A DNA stretch of 25,034 nt from Gonapodya prolifera JEL478 (lineage: Eukaryota > Monoblepharomycota > Monoblepharidomycetes > Monoblepharidales > Gonapodyaceae): NCBI GenBank assembly GCA_001574975.1, contig KQ965911.1, forward strand, positions 1 through 25,034. The letters are read 5' to 3'. Numbering within the stretch: the stretch's first letter is position 1; every line of letters starts with the position of its first letter. The notes below the pieces were generated by a model. The model worked only from the letters and a program-made list of their open reading frames with translations, was not told the origin of the DNA and did not search any database. Positions 7,502 through 16,364 of the stretch are shown here, piece after piece. The position numbers were made by a program, and so were the translations under genes.

Positions 7502-10114
7502 TTAGGAATCCTCCACAAATCTAACATGACGCCCATCCCCTCTTCCACTACCACTATCGCCATCCTCCTCTTCATCCGACTCCTCTTCGTCCGACTCATC
7601 TTCATCCGACTCCTCCATGTTTCTTTGCCACCGAGACGCTCCTCTCCCGCGTCCGCGACCCCGACCTCGACCTCGACCTCGACCACGACCACGACCTCGA
7701 CCTCGACCTCGACCACTTTTGTTTGGTGCATCGTCGTCGTTCTTACCCTTGTAGAAGTCGTGAAGCATCTTCACATAGACATTATGAGGTGGGAGAGGTC
7801 CGTCAGAGCGGTGCTGATGTACTGCTTGACGGGCGCGTCGCTGCCGTTTCAGCGGTTCACCTTCATCATCAGTCCCATCCGTATCAACACGAGGGCGGCG
7901 ACGAACAACCTCCTTGCCCTTTCTAGTTCCAACGACTTCCTCATCCCCCGCTCCATCTTCATCGTCCGTTGATGACCCAGCAGTCTGCAGAAGCGAGCGC
8001 ACAACTTCGGCGTAGGTTGAGAAATCCTCAACAAGTTTGGCCGAAAGAGATTCCAACGTGACAGTGTCGATGGAAGTCGCGGTGTCGTTAAGGCGATTGT
8101 CGATCTCGGTGATGTTTTGCGCATCGTTTGCTGCGAAAGCTGCATTCCGAATCGCCAACAATTTCGCCTGACTGTCAAAAACGAGGTACTAATCTAGCAT
8201 GAGCGTATGAACCATGTAACCAAGTACTTACTAGAGAGTCATGGCGTCCTCCACTGGCTTGTCGCGTTCAAGCGTGTCATGGTAATGATTCTGCGCCTCT
8301 ATTTCGTCCGCCTTAGTGGTCCGTCGGCCAACGGGATCTCCTAAATCGAAAGTATTTGTCGCTGGGGTCTCCATCCTCCGGGTCTTCACTGACGCTTTCA
8401 TAGTCCCACTAAAACAACCCTTTTAACGTAAAAAGTTGATAGCAAACTTCTGCACCCAACTCATACCTATTGGTTATTGTCAAAACAACACTTAATTCCA
8501 TTGTACGAGCGGGCCCTGGTTCAATCTCAACGTTCATGTGTCCACAGCGGGTTTCTCTCGATAAATTCGTAGTATTCCCGTAAAAAAAATTCACGTTCAC
8601 ATCTGGTTGATTGTCCTCGCTGTTGTAAAAGGTGCTTTCCACCGTGTGTGGTAGAGGAGTTCCCCGAGGAATGATTGGGACGAATTTGAACTTCTCGGAG
8701 ACATAAGCACCAATTCCAATGGGCTCTGCCACAGTGTCAATTAGAACATCTGCATTATCCATCGAGTCCATCGCAATCCGTAGCGCTCCCCTCGCAACTC
8801 CGATCCTACTGTCGTCTCCGCCAATAATGAATTTCTTCCTTAATTTCTTGACATTGTCGAATGCGTGCCGCATAGCCTTGCCCTCAAAGACTCCACCAAT
8901 TCCAACAAATCGTTCGACTTGTGATATTCTTTTGCCACCCTGACTGCAAAGAGTTTCGAGGTTCGCGACAATCTCCTCGGCCACATCCGTCAAGACGGAG
9001 TCATACAAGCGCCTTGGTAAGACGTAAGTCTCTCCGTAGATTTCGAGAGAGTACACATCAATGGCTAGTTCTGACCAGGCAAACTTTGCATTTTCGGCAG
9101 CGAGAAAAAAGTTGTAGGACTTGACGTTCTCCAGAAGCGCGTCGTAATCAGTTCCAGGATTTGCGTCGTCGTTCTGGCGCTTAGTCTCAACAATGTTGGT
9201 CACATAATTTTCCATATTAGCTCCGAGAGTTTGACTCATGTAGTTTCCTCCGTGTTTCAGTGTCAACGTTGCTAGGACTGTGATTTGTCTCCTTTTCACA
9301 GCCGAAACGCTCAGATTTGCGGTCGATGCACCAATATCCACGGTTGATGTAAGAACAGTACTGGAGGGATTGGGAAGTAACGCAGACCAGGCGGCCGGCT
9401 TGGTCTTGAGGTCATTGTACAAGGCCGACGAACCTTCGTTGATAAGGCGTTTGGGGAGCTGACCGAAGACGCTGGCGTACAAAGCGCGTAGGCGCTTGCG
9501 TGTTCTGTGGTCCCAGTCGTTGGGACACGTCACCACCAGGTGGAAAGACGTCACATCCGGGTGAGTCTTCCTGAGTTCTTCGAGGATTCGTTCCAATATA
9601 GGTGTCAGGAGTTGCTCGACTGTGAAGTCTTGAGTCACATCGTCGCCAGTGATAGATGTTGCGGTTACGGTTACGAAGAGAGTGTTGTTCTGCCACTTGA
9701 GGGGACATCCGCTTTTCCAAACTCGACGTTCATTGGGTACAGATTGCCAAATGAAGAACTTGACTCACACAAAAGCGTAGTCCACCAAATCATTTGTAGG
9801 CTTTACGGGAAGTAGCGCCTTGACCGATAGGGGTTGGTTGGGCGAGTGACCGACTCGTATCGTTTTCGGAGTCGAGATGAGCTTTATACGACCCGTTTTG
9901 TCTGGATCGACGACTCCAACACATGCTGTTTCCCCTAAATGGACCAAACTCGTTGTCATCGGGCTCGAAAAGGAGGCTTGATGCGGGAGGAGTACTCACA
10001 GGCTCGAGCGATCTCAACTGTTTCTCCTTCTGGTGATGTCATCAAAGCGCTCGTTGTTTTCGCGCCGAGGTCGATGGCTACCAAGACTGGGCGGTTATCT
10101 GGCACCTGCGTCAT
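7502..10114 (-). CDS. Hsp70-like (actin-fold) ATPase with C-terminal RG repeat and acidic tail, five exons
   Basis: Exons 10114-10000, 9934-9769, 9711-8467, 8408-8232 and 8171-7502 join across introns of 65, 57, 58 and 60 nt (GTGAGT, GTGAGT, GTATGA, GTAAGT) into 752 residues with all phases consistent. Phosphate-1 motif: VAIDLGAKTTSAL, residues 12-24, a variant of the usual D-L-G-T-T. Phosphate-2 motif: VDIGAST at 218-224. Adenosine motif: GIGGVFEGKAM at 364-374, then SRIGVARGALRIA at 395-407. The substrate-binding beta domain begins near 425. The C-terminus is unusual: basic NLS-like clusters, about 12 Arg-Gly dipeptides at 683-707, and Glu/Asp/Ser repeats at 716-734. Divergent from canonical Hsp70; an Hsp110/Hyou1-like or Hsp70-like regulator is possible. 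No signal peptide or EEVD end. Confidence 0.85.
7559..7615 (-). repeat. Acidic Ser-Asp-Glu repeat codons in the Hsp70-like gene
   Basis: TCC/TCG-rich units on the plus strand repeat about every 15-18 bases and encode E-E-S-D-E-x repeats, residues about 716-734 of the Hsp70-like protein. Acidic stretches like this often bind basic proteins such as histones or RNA-binding proteins (general knowledge). Confidence 0.7.
7640..7714 (-). repeat. Hexamer tandem repeat (CGACCT/CGACCA) encoding Arg-Gly dipeptides
   Basis: About twelve copies of a 6-base unit encode an uninterrupted Arg-Gly run in the last exon of the Hsp70-like gene. RG/RGG boxes commonly bind RNA and are arginine-methylated (family knowledge). 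The unit is nearly pure, suggesting recent expansion. Confidence 0.85.
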
Positions 10115-10250
10115 CACAATCAGGTTACGAAAACGAAGTTTCGATTCTTTTCTTTTCCGACCACAGCACCTTGCGCAAGAAGTCTTGCTGTGCCACACCG
10201 CGACCCTAATTGCAATCGCGACCCTTCATCTTTGTAACTCATGTAGGATA

Positions 10251-11309
10251 TTAAATCAAACTCATTTGTTCATCAAAAAAATTCCCGACTTCCAACATTG
10301 AAGGCCTTTTGTAAGGGATCGGTGAGAGCATTCTTGCAACCATTCGTTTTAAAGCATCAAGGTTTTTCCAATCATGTTGGTAAGTGAAACCAAAAGCATC
10401 AATAAAGCAGATTCCAAAGCTCCAAACATCGACCGCCGCAGCGTACTTCGTTCTCAATTGTTTATAAGTCATCCCAACAGGAACGTCTACAAAAATGTTA
10501 GCGTCAACTTTTTCGTTATCTTTTCCAGTGAAAAATTTCTCCAAGTTCTTTCCCCGAAAACGTCTAAAGCTTTCTTTTGCCTCTGTCATCACAACTTTTT
10601 TGTTTATAAATGGTTTCATACCAGGTTGTGTGTACAATTCTTCATAGTATTTTAAAATGGTATCATAGTTGGTATTCCTCTTTTTGCGATTCAATCCAAA
10701 GCACTCAAATACCAACTCGTCCGGTGGATAGAAATCGATATATCGTGCACGCACACCCGGTACCAAATCATAAATATTTTGAAGTAAATTTATATATTCG
10801 GAATAGGTCTTCAAAAAATCATAATCGATGACATAAAAGTTGTGACGACCAATGTCATCGATTCGATGAATTAAAGTGTTGTCTAATTTGAGATCTCGAT
10901 GAGTTAATTCTTGCATTTGATACCTTACGAGAATGTCACCGAGCTCCCTGAAAATGTAATATAGTTGTTTTTGACTGAGCGTCGTTTTCATTTTTTTCAA
11001 ATACCACTGAAGATCTTTTCCTAAAAAATCATATGTAAAAGATGAACAACCAGCCGGGGTGTTGCAATGTTCGCACGTAAACTTATTTGGATCGGAAATA
11101 TGCTTGCACAATCTTTTGTTTTGTACTGTGAATTTCCGAGCAGGGTCAACAGCTTTCAAAAAAGTCTCAATTCTTAATCGATCGGCAAAATTAGTGGTGT
11201 CAACAACCCTAGTTACCTCGTCGTCCGAAACATCATTACCATCACAGTCGAGAGAGGGTGTGAATGTACACGCGAAACCACCTACCTCATTTGGTTTTTT
11301 AGGATTCAT
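10251..11309 (-). CDS. Giant-virus-type Ser/Thr protein kinase, atypical active site
   Basis: 352 residues from ATG 11309; a GTG at 11360 or ATG at 11348 could extend it. A glycine-rich start (GGFACTFTPSLDC, 10-22) and the IDP-like segment (VDPARKF, 54-60) match the N-lobe style of NCLDV kinases. The catalytic loop HRDLKLDN is intact at 137-144. The DFG motif is replaced by D-Y-D (162-164), and the usual Lys of beta-3 is not obvious (EVTRVVD near 31-37). The C-lobe helix motif VDVWSFGICF is present, and the end (KRPSMLEV) matches kinase subdomain XI. It probably phosphorylates host or virion proteins, or has reduced activity. It lies between the Hsp70-like gene and a small membrane protein. 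Confidence 0.85.
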   Translation of the reverse strand: MNPKKPNEVGGFACTFTPSLDCDGNDVSDDEVTRVVDTTNFADRLRIETFLKAVDPARKFTVQNKRLCKHISDPNKFTCEHCNTPAGCSSFTYDFLGKDLQWYLKKMKTTLSQKQLYYIFRELGDILVRYQMQELTHRDLKLDNTLIHRIDDIGRHNFYVIDYDFLKTYSEYINLLQNIYDLVPGVRARYIDFYPPDELVFECFGLNRKKRNTNYDTILKYYEELYTQPGMKPFINKKVVMTEAKESFRRFRGKNLEKFFTGKDNEKVDANIFVDVPVGMTYKQLRTKYAAAVDVWSFGICFIDAFGFTYQHDWKNLDALKRMVARMLSPIPYKRPSMLEVGNFFDEQMSLI

Positions 11310-11378
11310 TTTATCACGTTTTTCAGAGAGTATGTCACATAATATCATAGATCCCCTCACAATGTGTCTTTGGTATCA

Positions 11379-11621
11379 TTAGTGACTATGATGCTTCCCA
11401 CATTTGCAAGGCTTTTTTGGCTCATATTCTTGCCTCCATGGATATTCCATCTGCTTGTCTCTTTTACAGTGACAAAGCTTTGGATATATGGATTCGGGAA
11501 AACCGCAGCTTGTGCAAATTTTCTCTCCTTTCGGTGCCATTCCAAATAGCGTTGGCATGAAGAGCGACATTAGTAGCAGAGCCAACAGTAGTATAACTAC
11601 AATTTCAAACATGTATTTCAT
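11379..11621 (-). CDS. Small single-pass membrane protein with Cys/His-rich tail
   Basis: 80 residues from ATG 11621. One strongly hydrophobic segment (residues about 5-24, VVILLLALLLMSLFMPTLFG) is followed by a hydrophilic tail with paired cysteines (CTSCG, CHC, CKCGKHH) that could bind zinc or form disulfides. It fits between the stop of the structural protein (32 bases upstream) and the kinase (70 bases downstream), all on the same strand. An in-frame upstream start at 11696 would overlap the structural gene and is less likely. Small membrane proteins of this kind are common in NCLDV virion membranes. No family recognised. Confidence 0.6.
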   Translation of the reverse strand: MKYMFEIVVILLLALLLMSLFMPTLFGMAPKGEKICTSCGFPESIYPKLCHCKRDKQMEYPWRQEYEPKKPCKCGKHHSH

Positions 11622-11652
11622 AGTTTGGTTGTTTTTGCCGATATCTCTATTT

Positions 11653-13857
11653 TCAAAATCTTTTATACTGTTTTTGGATGACGCTTTCTCGCACATTCAA
11701 ACGTCCTCGAAGACTGTCTGTTGTGTTTGCGCTGCTTCCGTCAAAGCGCATAGGACCAGTTATCATTGATAACTGCACGGGTGAAACAAATTCTGCCAAA
11801 TCATCCATCTTCATTCGATCAATATTCATCCCCCTGTTCACTTCTCGTCCACACGACTTGCTCATCATCGGAGATCCGTCTGCAGTTGCAGCACGTGCTG
11901 CGGGAACATAGAACTTGGTAGGTCTCTCTTTAATCTTTGTCACTTTTCCCATTGTGGGTCCACTTGGCTCAGATGCACCTCGCTCATTTCCAATCAGCAT
12001 TCCGCGAGCTCGAGCTGCATCGGGCCTCTCTCTCGCCTGCTTGGTCTGTTCAGAATCGTAGTCAGGAAGATGACTTGGTCCATGTGCTATAGATGGACGT
12101 CCTGCCAGCTCATTCAATATCGGCTTTTTCAAAAGTGCACCTATTTCACCACGTTCGGCAGGGACAACAGCCTTGACCCCTCTAACTTGATCATCGATGG
12201 GGATTGTTTTATCGGTGTCGTTTATAATGTCGCTTTGATCATACATTGGTTGCGTCACAAAACCTCTGCCATGTAGAGGACTGAGTGAGATTGTTCTATC
12301 AGTGTTGTTTGTGATATTGCTTTCGTGATATATTGACTGTGTTACTATGCCTTTCCCTTGCAAAGGACTCAGTGAGATTGTTCTGTCGGTGTTGTTGGTA
12401 ATGTTACTTTCGTGATACAAAGACTGAGGGACAATCCCTTTTCCACAAAGTGGACTCACTTCCTTGGATAGCTTCTGACTCTTTAATCTATACATTGGTA
12501 TGTTATCAACATGATTAGTACTGCTTACTGTCGATGTCCCGATCGCGCTATAGCGGTTTTCCAACATGTCTTCTCGCTTGAGATTTGTAATAACCCCATC
12601 CCGAGTTGTACTTTTAGATGTTATCCCGCTCACAGTTCCCTTATAGTCTGTAACGTTCCTGTCTTGACGCATCTTTTTACTAAATATAGATTCACGATCC
12701 ATTTGTGATGCCACGCGAGATACAACTGGACCTGCGACTCCTTTGAACTCCATTGCCTTTTTGTTGCCAGACCGAGGCACTTGCACGATTGCCCTAAGTG
12801 CCCCAACTTCATTTCTACTCGAACCTGGGCCTCCCAGACGGTGTTTGATGGGAAGTGTGTTGTCTCGCGATTTAACATATACTTCATCTCGTGTACCGCC
12901 TCGAGCCGCAGGAGCAGCTGCAGCTCCGTTCATTCTATTAACAAAATAGTCGCTTTTGATTTTTAGTTTTGGTGCTGAGTCAAGAGCGTCCAGTCGTTCA
13001 CCTGTAGTCCCCGCCTTTGGAATCCCCTCTGACGTTCGTTGGTAAAGATACGTGGCTTTTCGTCTCGGTTTCAATGGAATCTTACTTCGTGTGAACCCAA
13101 TTGCTTCGCGCATGCCTTGATTTGCTCTTCCAGGGATGATGAGTTTTTGTCTACACAACACCCTCAAATCATCAACGTTCTTGGGTAATATTCGGGATCT
13201 TTGTACGTCAGCGGGGACTCCAACTTTAATTTCTGGGTATGGCAGAACATATTGATCGGAAGTAGTGATAGTATCTTCAGCTCGACATATATCTCGAATG
13301 ACACCCTGTTGAAGCATTCGATCACCACTTCCTTCTTCAATCTTGTTTTCAACCACGTCACGTACTGTCTCGTAGCCATCACCTGTACCCGTGAATAGTC
13401 TAAACTTACTCTCAAGCCCACCAAGATTCATTACTGGCGGCTCTGAGCCTTTGTAAAACGGATTCATGTTGTTGTGTTTCATATCATCTGGCAATCCTGT
13501 AAGCCTCGAATAGCCCGGAGGTACTGATGAAGGAATATCTATCGGTTGATTTTTGAGAGTGGGGGCTTCGAGTTGGATAGGAAGATAAGATGTAGGATCA
13601 ACAGCATTCTGATTTAATTCGCGCTGTTGGTACGCGTTTCTTTGAATACTTTCAACCCCTGCATGTGGTTTATTTAGGAGATTCGATCCTCGATCGCATT
13701 CGTCGTATTCCTTCGAGTAACCATCGATTTGTATGCTTCGGGCTGAATATTGCTGATCAAATATTTCAGATACTGCTTTTTGCTTCTCGTTGTAAGAAAG
13801 GTTGATCATTTTCTTTACTTCATTTGGTTTATAAAAATAATGGGATGAGTTGCCCAT
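11653..13857 (-). CDS. Probable NCLDV virion structural protein, N-myristoylation signal, 29-residue repeats
   Basis: 734 residues, intronless, ATG at 13857. The N-terminus MGNSS fits an N-myristoylation consensus (G2, S at position 5). The segment HNNMNPFYKG (128-137) followed by LFTGTG (154-159) resembles the N-M-x-P-F-[FY]...TG-x-G signature of a conserved giant-virus protein (DUF5761-like; recalled, not searched). Much of the rest is basic and poorly structured, with Gly/Arg/Lys/Pro-rich strings as in NCLDV internal virion proteins. Three 29-residue repeats start at S468, S497 and S526 (SPL-x-G-[KR]-G). The likely place is under or in the internal membrane or capsid. Family assignment is moderate. 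Confidence 0.65.
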   Translation of the reverse strand: MGNSSHYFYKPNEVKKMINLSYNEKQKAVSEIFDQQYSARSIQIDGYSKEYDECDRGSNLLNKPHAGVESIQRNAYQQRELNQNAVDPTSYLPIQLEAPTLKNQPIDIPSSVPPGYSRLTGLPDDMKHNNMNPFYKGSEPPVMNLGGLESKFRLFTGTGDGYETVRDVVENKIEEGSGDRMLQQGVIRDICRAEDTITTSDQYVLPYPEIKVGVPADVQRSRILPKNVDDLRVLCRQKLIIPGRANQGMREAIGFTRSKIPLKPRRKATYLYQRTSEGIPKAGTTGERLDALDSAPKLKIKSDYFVNRMNGAAAAPAARGGTRDEVYVKSRDNTLPIKHRLGGPGSSRNEVGALRAIVQVPRSGNKKAMEFKGVAGPVVSRVASQMDRESIFSKKMRQDRNVTDYKGTVSGITSKSTTRDGVITNLKREDMLENRYSAIGTSTVSSTNHVDNIPMYRLKSQKLSKEVSPLCGKGIVPQSLYHESNITNNTDRTISLSPLQGKGIVTQSIYHESNITNNTDRTISLSPLHGRGFVTQPMYDQSDIINDTDKTIPIDDQVRGVKAVVPAERGEIGALLKKPILNELAGRPSIAHGPSHLPDYDSEQTKQARERPDAARARGMLIGNERGASEPSGPTMGKVTKIKERPTKFYVPAARAATADGSPMMSKSCGREVNRGMNIDRMKMDDLAEFVSPVQLSMITGPMRFDGSSANTTDSLRGRLNVRESVIQKQYKRF
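12196..12456 (-). repeat. Three tandem 87-bp repeats inside the structural-protein gene
   Basis: The period is 87 bases (29 codons). Copies 1 and 2 are nearly identical in protein (YHESNITNNTDRTIS in both); copy 3 (upstream to downstream in the gene) is diverged (YDQSDIINDTDKTIP). The frame is kept, so the repeat is translated. Confidence 0.85.
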
Positions 13858-14099
13858 TTATGCAACTTTCCATTGATCAATTGACAAAGGTGCAAAATTG
13901 AAGTCGATTTACTGTATTCAAGGTCAAAGGTACCAACAAAGCTACTCAACTTCAAGTCGATTTGAACTGATTTGAGAAAGTGCCCCGTTGTACTCGATGG
14001 TAGACCACAACAGATGCTAAATGAGCAATCGATTTTGACGTAAACAATGAATTTTTTGAAAAAAATTTTCTGTCTATTCTTATAGAAACAATTAAAGTA
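13858..14099. promoter_or_regulatory. Divergent intergenic region between structural protein and zinc-repeat gene
   Basis: About 240 bases separate two divergently oriented start codons, so promoters of both genes should lie here. The A/T-rich stretch GAATTTTTTGAAAAAAATTTTC at about 14047-14068 lies about 35 bases upstream of the zinc-repeat start. The short motif AAGTCGATTT occurs at about 13901 and 13952, with a related CAATCGATTT at about 14028. The function of these motifs is unknown. Confidence 0.4.
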
Positions 14100-15077
14100 A
14101 TGAATGCTGAAAACGCGCTCGACAAACTCTGTAAATGTGGACAAACTGGTCACAAGATTGCAAGTAGTAAGCTCTGTCCTCTCAACAAGTCCAAGAAAGA
14201 TACCCAAAATGATAATGAGGTTTCTACCGAGGGGGAAAATGGGTCCTCATCTTCTGGAACGTTGACTTCAAAAGAAGTGTTCAAAACAGACGCGAAGGGA
14301 CGTCGCCTCTGTAATGCAAAGGAATGTAACAAATATGCTTACTTCGGTTCTAAGTGGAAGAAGCCATTATTCTGCAAGAAGCATCGAGAGAACGAAATGA
14401 CCGATGTTGTCAACAGAAAGTGTCAGGCTGAAGGTTGTAATACACACCCCTCGTTCGCTCTAGAAGGAAAACCCCCAGAGTTCTGCAAGAATCATCGAGG
14501 GAAAGATATGATAGATGTAAATAAAAGAAAATGTGGGTTTAAAGGATGTAATTCATCACCCTCGTTCGCTCTAGAGGGAAACCCCCCCGCGTTCTGCAAG
14601 GATCATCAGGGTAAAGATATGATAGATGTAAAGCACAAAAAATGTGGGTTTAAAGGATGTAAGACGCACGCAAGATTCGCTTTAAAGGGGGCCCCACCAG
14701 CTTTTTGCAGTGTGCATCGGCAGAAGGACATGGTTAATGTTGTCAGTAAAAAATGTATTTTTAAAGGATGTAATTCTTCTCCCTCGTTCGCATTAGTGGG
14801 AAATACCCCCGCTTTTTGCAGTAAGCACCGCGAAGTCGGGATGGTTGACGTAAAACATAAAACTTGTCGTTTTGAGAATTGCGAAATATCACCGGCCTTT
14901 GGTTATGAAAGACACAAACCTCTTCGATGCTTCGAGCATAAGGATTTTGATATGTCAGATGTAATAAACAGCCAATGTATGATGTGTAATGAAAGAGCAA
15001 AATACGGGAAATACTGTAGAGCGTGCTGCGAAAAACACGATCCAGATCGTGTGAAACTCAAGTATACAAGCATATAA
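14100..15077 (+). CDS. EsV-1-7-type cysteine-rich zinc-repeat protein
   Basis: 325 residues. The N-terminus has a zinc-knuckle-like C-x-C-G...H...C motif (CKCGQTGHK, C26-P). After a Ser-rich linker come six repeats of exactly 37 residues beginning at C71, C108, C145, C182, C219 and C256, each C-x4-C-x15-C-x2-H followed by M-x-[DN]-V. A degenerate seventh unit starts at C293. This is close to the EsV-1-7 repeat (about C-x4-C-x16-C-x2-H-x12) named from a brown-algal virus and found in stramenopile developmental regulators and in several giant viruses. The presumed role is nucleic-acid or protein binding; the exact function is unknown. The nuclease-like frame follows after 8 bases. Confidence 0.8.
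   Translation: MNAENALDKLCKCGQTGHKIASSKLCPLNKSKKDTQNDNEVSTEGENGSSSSGTLTSKEVFKTDAKGRRLCNAKECNKYAYFGSKWKKPLFCKKHRENEMTDVVNRKCQAEGCNTHPSFALEGKPPEFCKNHRGKDMIDVNKRKCGFKGCNSSPSFALEGNPPAFCKDHQGKDMIDVKHKKCGFKGCKTHARFALKGAPPAFCSVHRQKDMVNVVSKKCIFKGCNSSPSFALVGNTPAFCSKHREVGMVDVKHKTCRFENCEISPAFGYERHKPLRCFEHKDFDMSDVINSQCMMCNERAKYGKYCRACCEKHDPDRVKLKYTSI
14310..14975 (+). repeat. 111-bp coding repeats (six units) of the zinc-repeat gene
   Basis: The period is 111 bases (37 codons) without length change over six units. Units 2-5 are the most similar at DNA level (shared AAATGTGGGTTTAAAGGATG and CCCTCGTTCGCT strings), showing internal duplication after the family arose. Confidence 0.85.
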
Positions 15078-15085
15078 TTGAAAAT

Positions 15086-15529
15086 ATGCCAGAAAACCTC
15101 GATAGAGCCGACTGGGAACGATACATTAGCAAGAAGTGCAATACTACCGATACATGGAGAAGCGTAGATATTTTACTAATGATCAAAGATTCTGATGCAG
15201 ATTATGTATTGATAGAAGTCGATGAGGCGGAAGGGCATGATGATGAGGACATCTCGTGTTTTGTTCAAAGGACACTCGAGATAATACAATATTTCTGGAC
15301 CCGGGGTGAGAGAGTCCGAAAGATTGTTAGGTTTCGCGTACCAACTGGGAAGGTTGTTTCCGAATCTCGATTGAAAAGGCTCATGTCCAACTTGAAACAG
15401 GATTTGAAAGACGAGACTGTTTGTGAACTTTCGTTTGTAGATTATGACACTGTAAGGGCAATGGAGCTTGGGAAAGCAGTTCAAAATGCGATGGAGGTTC
15501 TTGGAGCTCAAATTGATGTTAGCTTCTGA
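15086..15529 (+). CDS. Putative nuclease-like protein with EVDE motif
   Basis: 147 residues from ATG 15086, in a different frame from the zinc-repeat gene 8 bases upstream. The pattern VDILLMI...YVLIEVDEAEGH resembles the P-D...E-x-D-E-x-x-H core of an endonuclease-like domain often fused to EsV-1-7 or other zinc repeats in giant viruses and stramenopiles (recalled, not searched). Q/R residues and IVRFRVPTGKV then match the 'IRFNPD'-like strand of that family. Its 3' end overlaps the convergent methyltransferase gene by 11 bases (15519-15529). Activity is inferred. The open frame extends upstream to 15023, so an earlier start or a frameshift fusion with the zinc-repeat gene is possible. Confidence 0.6.
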   Translation: MPENLDRADWERYISKKCNTTDTWRSVDILLMIKDSDADYVLIEVDEAEGHDDEDISCFVQRTLEIIQYFWTRGERVRKIVRFRVPTGKVVSESRLKRLMSNLKQDLKDETVCELSFVDYDTVRAMELGKAVQNAMEVLGAQIDVSF

Positions 15530-16337
15530 CCTCCCCGATGTTTTTTCTAATTATCGTGAGACCTGGATTCAACGGTAGAGTGACTAACTCAATTGACGGA
15601 TATCTTTTCTTAATTTCTATTGGTACTAAGAAACAGTCATTGCAAGCATTTGGACTTAGGAAAGCTTCAGAACATCCGTACGTATCGTGCAAAAACACAA
15701 AGCCCCCGGGTTGAATGTGTGAGTAGATATTTTCAAAGTCTTTCAAGACAGAGGCCGAGCTATGGTCGGCGTCAATGAACGCGAAGTTATACCTTAAGTA
15801 AGGGAGTACGTCCTCATTAAAAGTATCAGTATTCATTTGGTAGAGGGTCGTATTTGTTGGTTTTTGAAAATCTCCAGCAACCAAATCCACTCCGTGAGCA
15901 ATGTGAACTTCAGATGCGACACGACACAAGCTGGTTCCAGACCTTACACCCAGTTCAATATAGCACCATGGTTTTTTCAGATTCGACGCTTTGATAATTT
16001 CAATGATTACACCTGAATGATCTATTGTCTCGGGCTCTCCGGGCAAAAGTCGACGATATATAGGTTCTCTATCCTCAGTGAATGAAAAAGTTCCGTCGTT
16101 GTTAAGCCATTCAAGGTCTTTGAAGATCTTTTTGACCAAATATGTTTCATCATTCAACTGAACAAACTCGCACTGACCGCTGTTTAATATCTCTTGAACC
16201 GGCTTCCGTTTGGAAAACACAATTCCGTCCTGAACCAAGGAATTGAAAACATCAATCTCAAGCGTATCGGTATCAAGAAACTCCGAATTGTCCTTCGCAC
16301 AAATACATGCTTTGATGTAACGTTTCAAGGCGTCCAT
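15519..16337 (-). CDS. Class I SAM-dependent methyltransferase (Methyltransf_24-like)
   Basis: 272 residues. SAM-binding motif I is YIELGVRSGTSL (127-138), with an acidic residue after strand beta-2 (GVDLV, D151). The FIDADHS segment (187-193) and GGFVFLHDTYG (211-221) are typical of the Methyltransf_24/cephalosporin-hydroxylase-like group, which acts on small molecules, sugars or proteins. The N-terminal 100 residues are unassigned. In giant viruses, related enzymes are often found near glycan-modification genes, but no substrate can be read from this sequence. Its start is 27 bases downstream of the channel gene on the same strand. Confidence 0.8.
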   Translation of the reverse strand: MDALKRYIKACICAKDNSEFLDTDTLEIDVFNSLVQDGIVFSKRKPVQEILNSGQCEFVQLNDETYLVKKIFKDLEWLNNDGTFSFTEDREPIYRRLLPGEPETIDHSGVIIEIIKASNLKKPWCYIELGVRSGTSLCRVASEVHIAHGVDLVAGDFQKPTNTTLYQMNTDTFNEDVLPYLRYNFAFIDADHSSASVLKDFENIYSHIQPGGFVFLHDTYGCSEAFLSPNACNDCFLVPIEIKKRYPSIELVTLPLNPGLTIIRKNIGEVRS

Positions 16338-16364
16338 TTCTACTTTTACAAGGTTCCAGAAAAT

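Noticed and set aside
7526-7972. 148-residue plus-strand frame rich in Ser/Thr and Leu
   Set aside because: It lies antisense to the repeat-rich last exon of the Hsp70-like gene; composition is explained by the RG and acidic codon repeats.
14310-14975. Regular 111-bp repeats considered as a CRISPR-like array
   Set aside because: The whole repeat is translated with conserved Cys/His positions and no unique spacers; it is a protein repeat.
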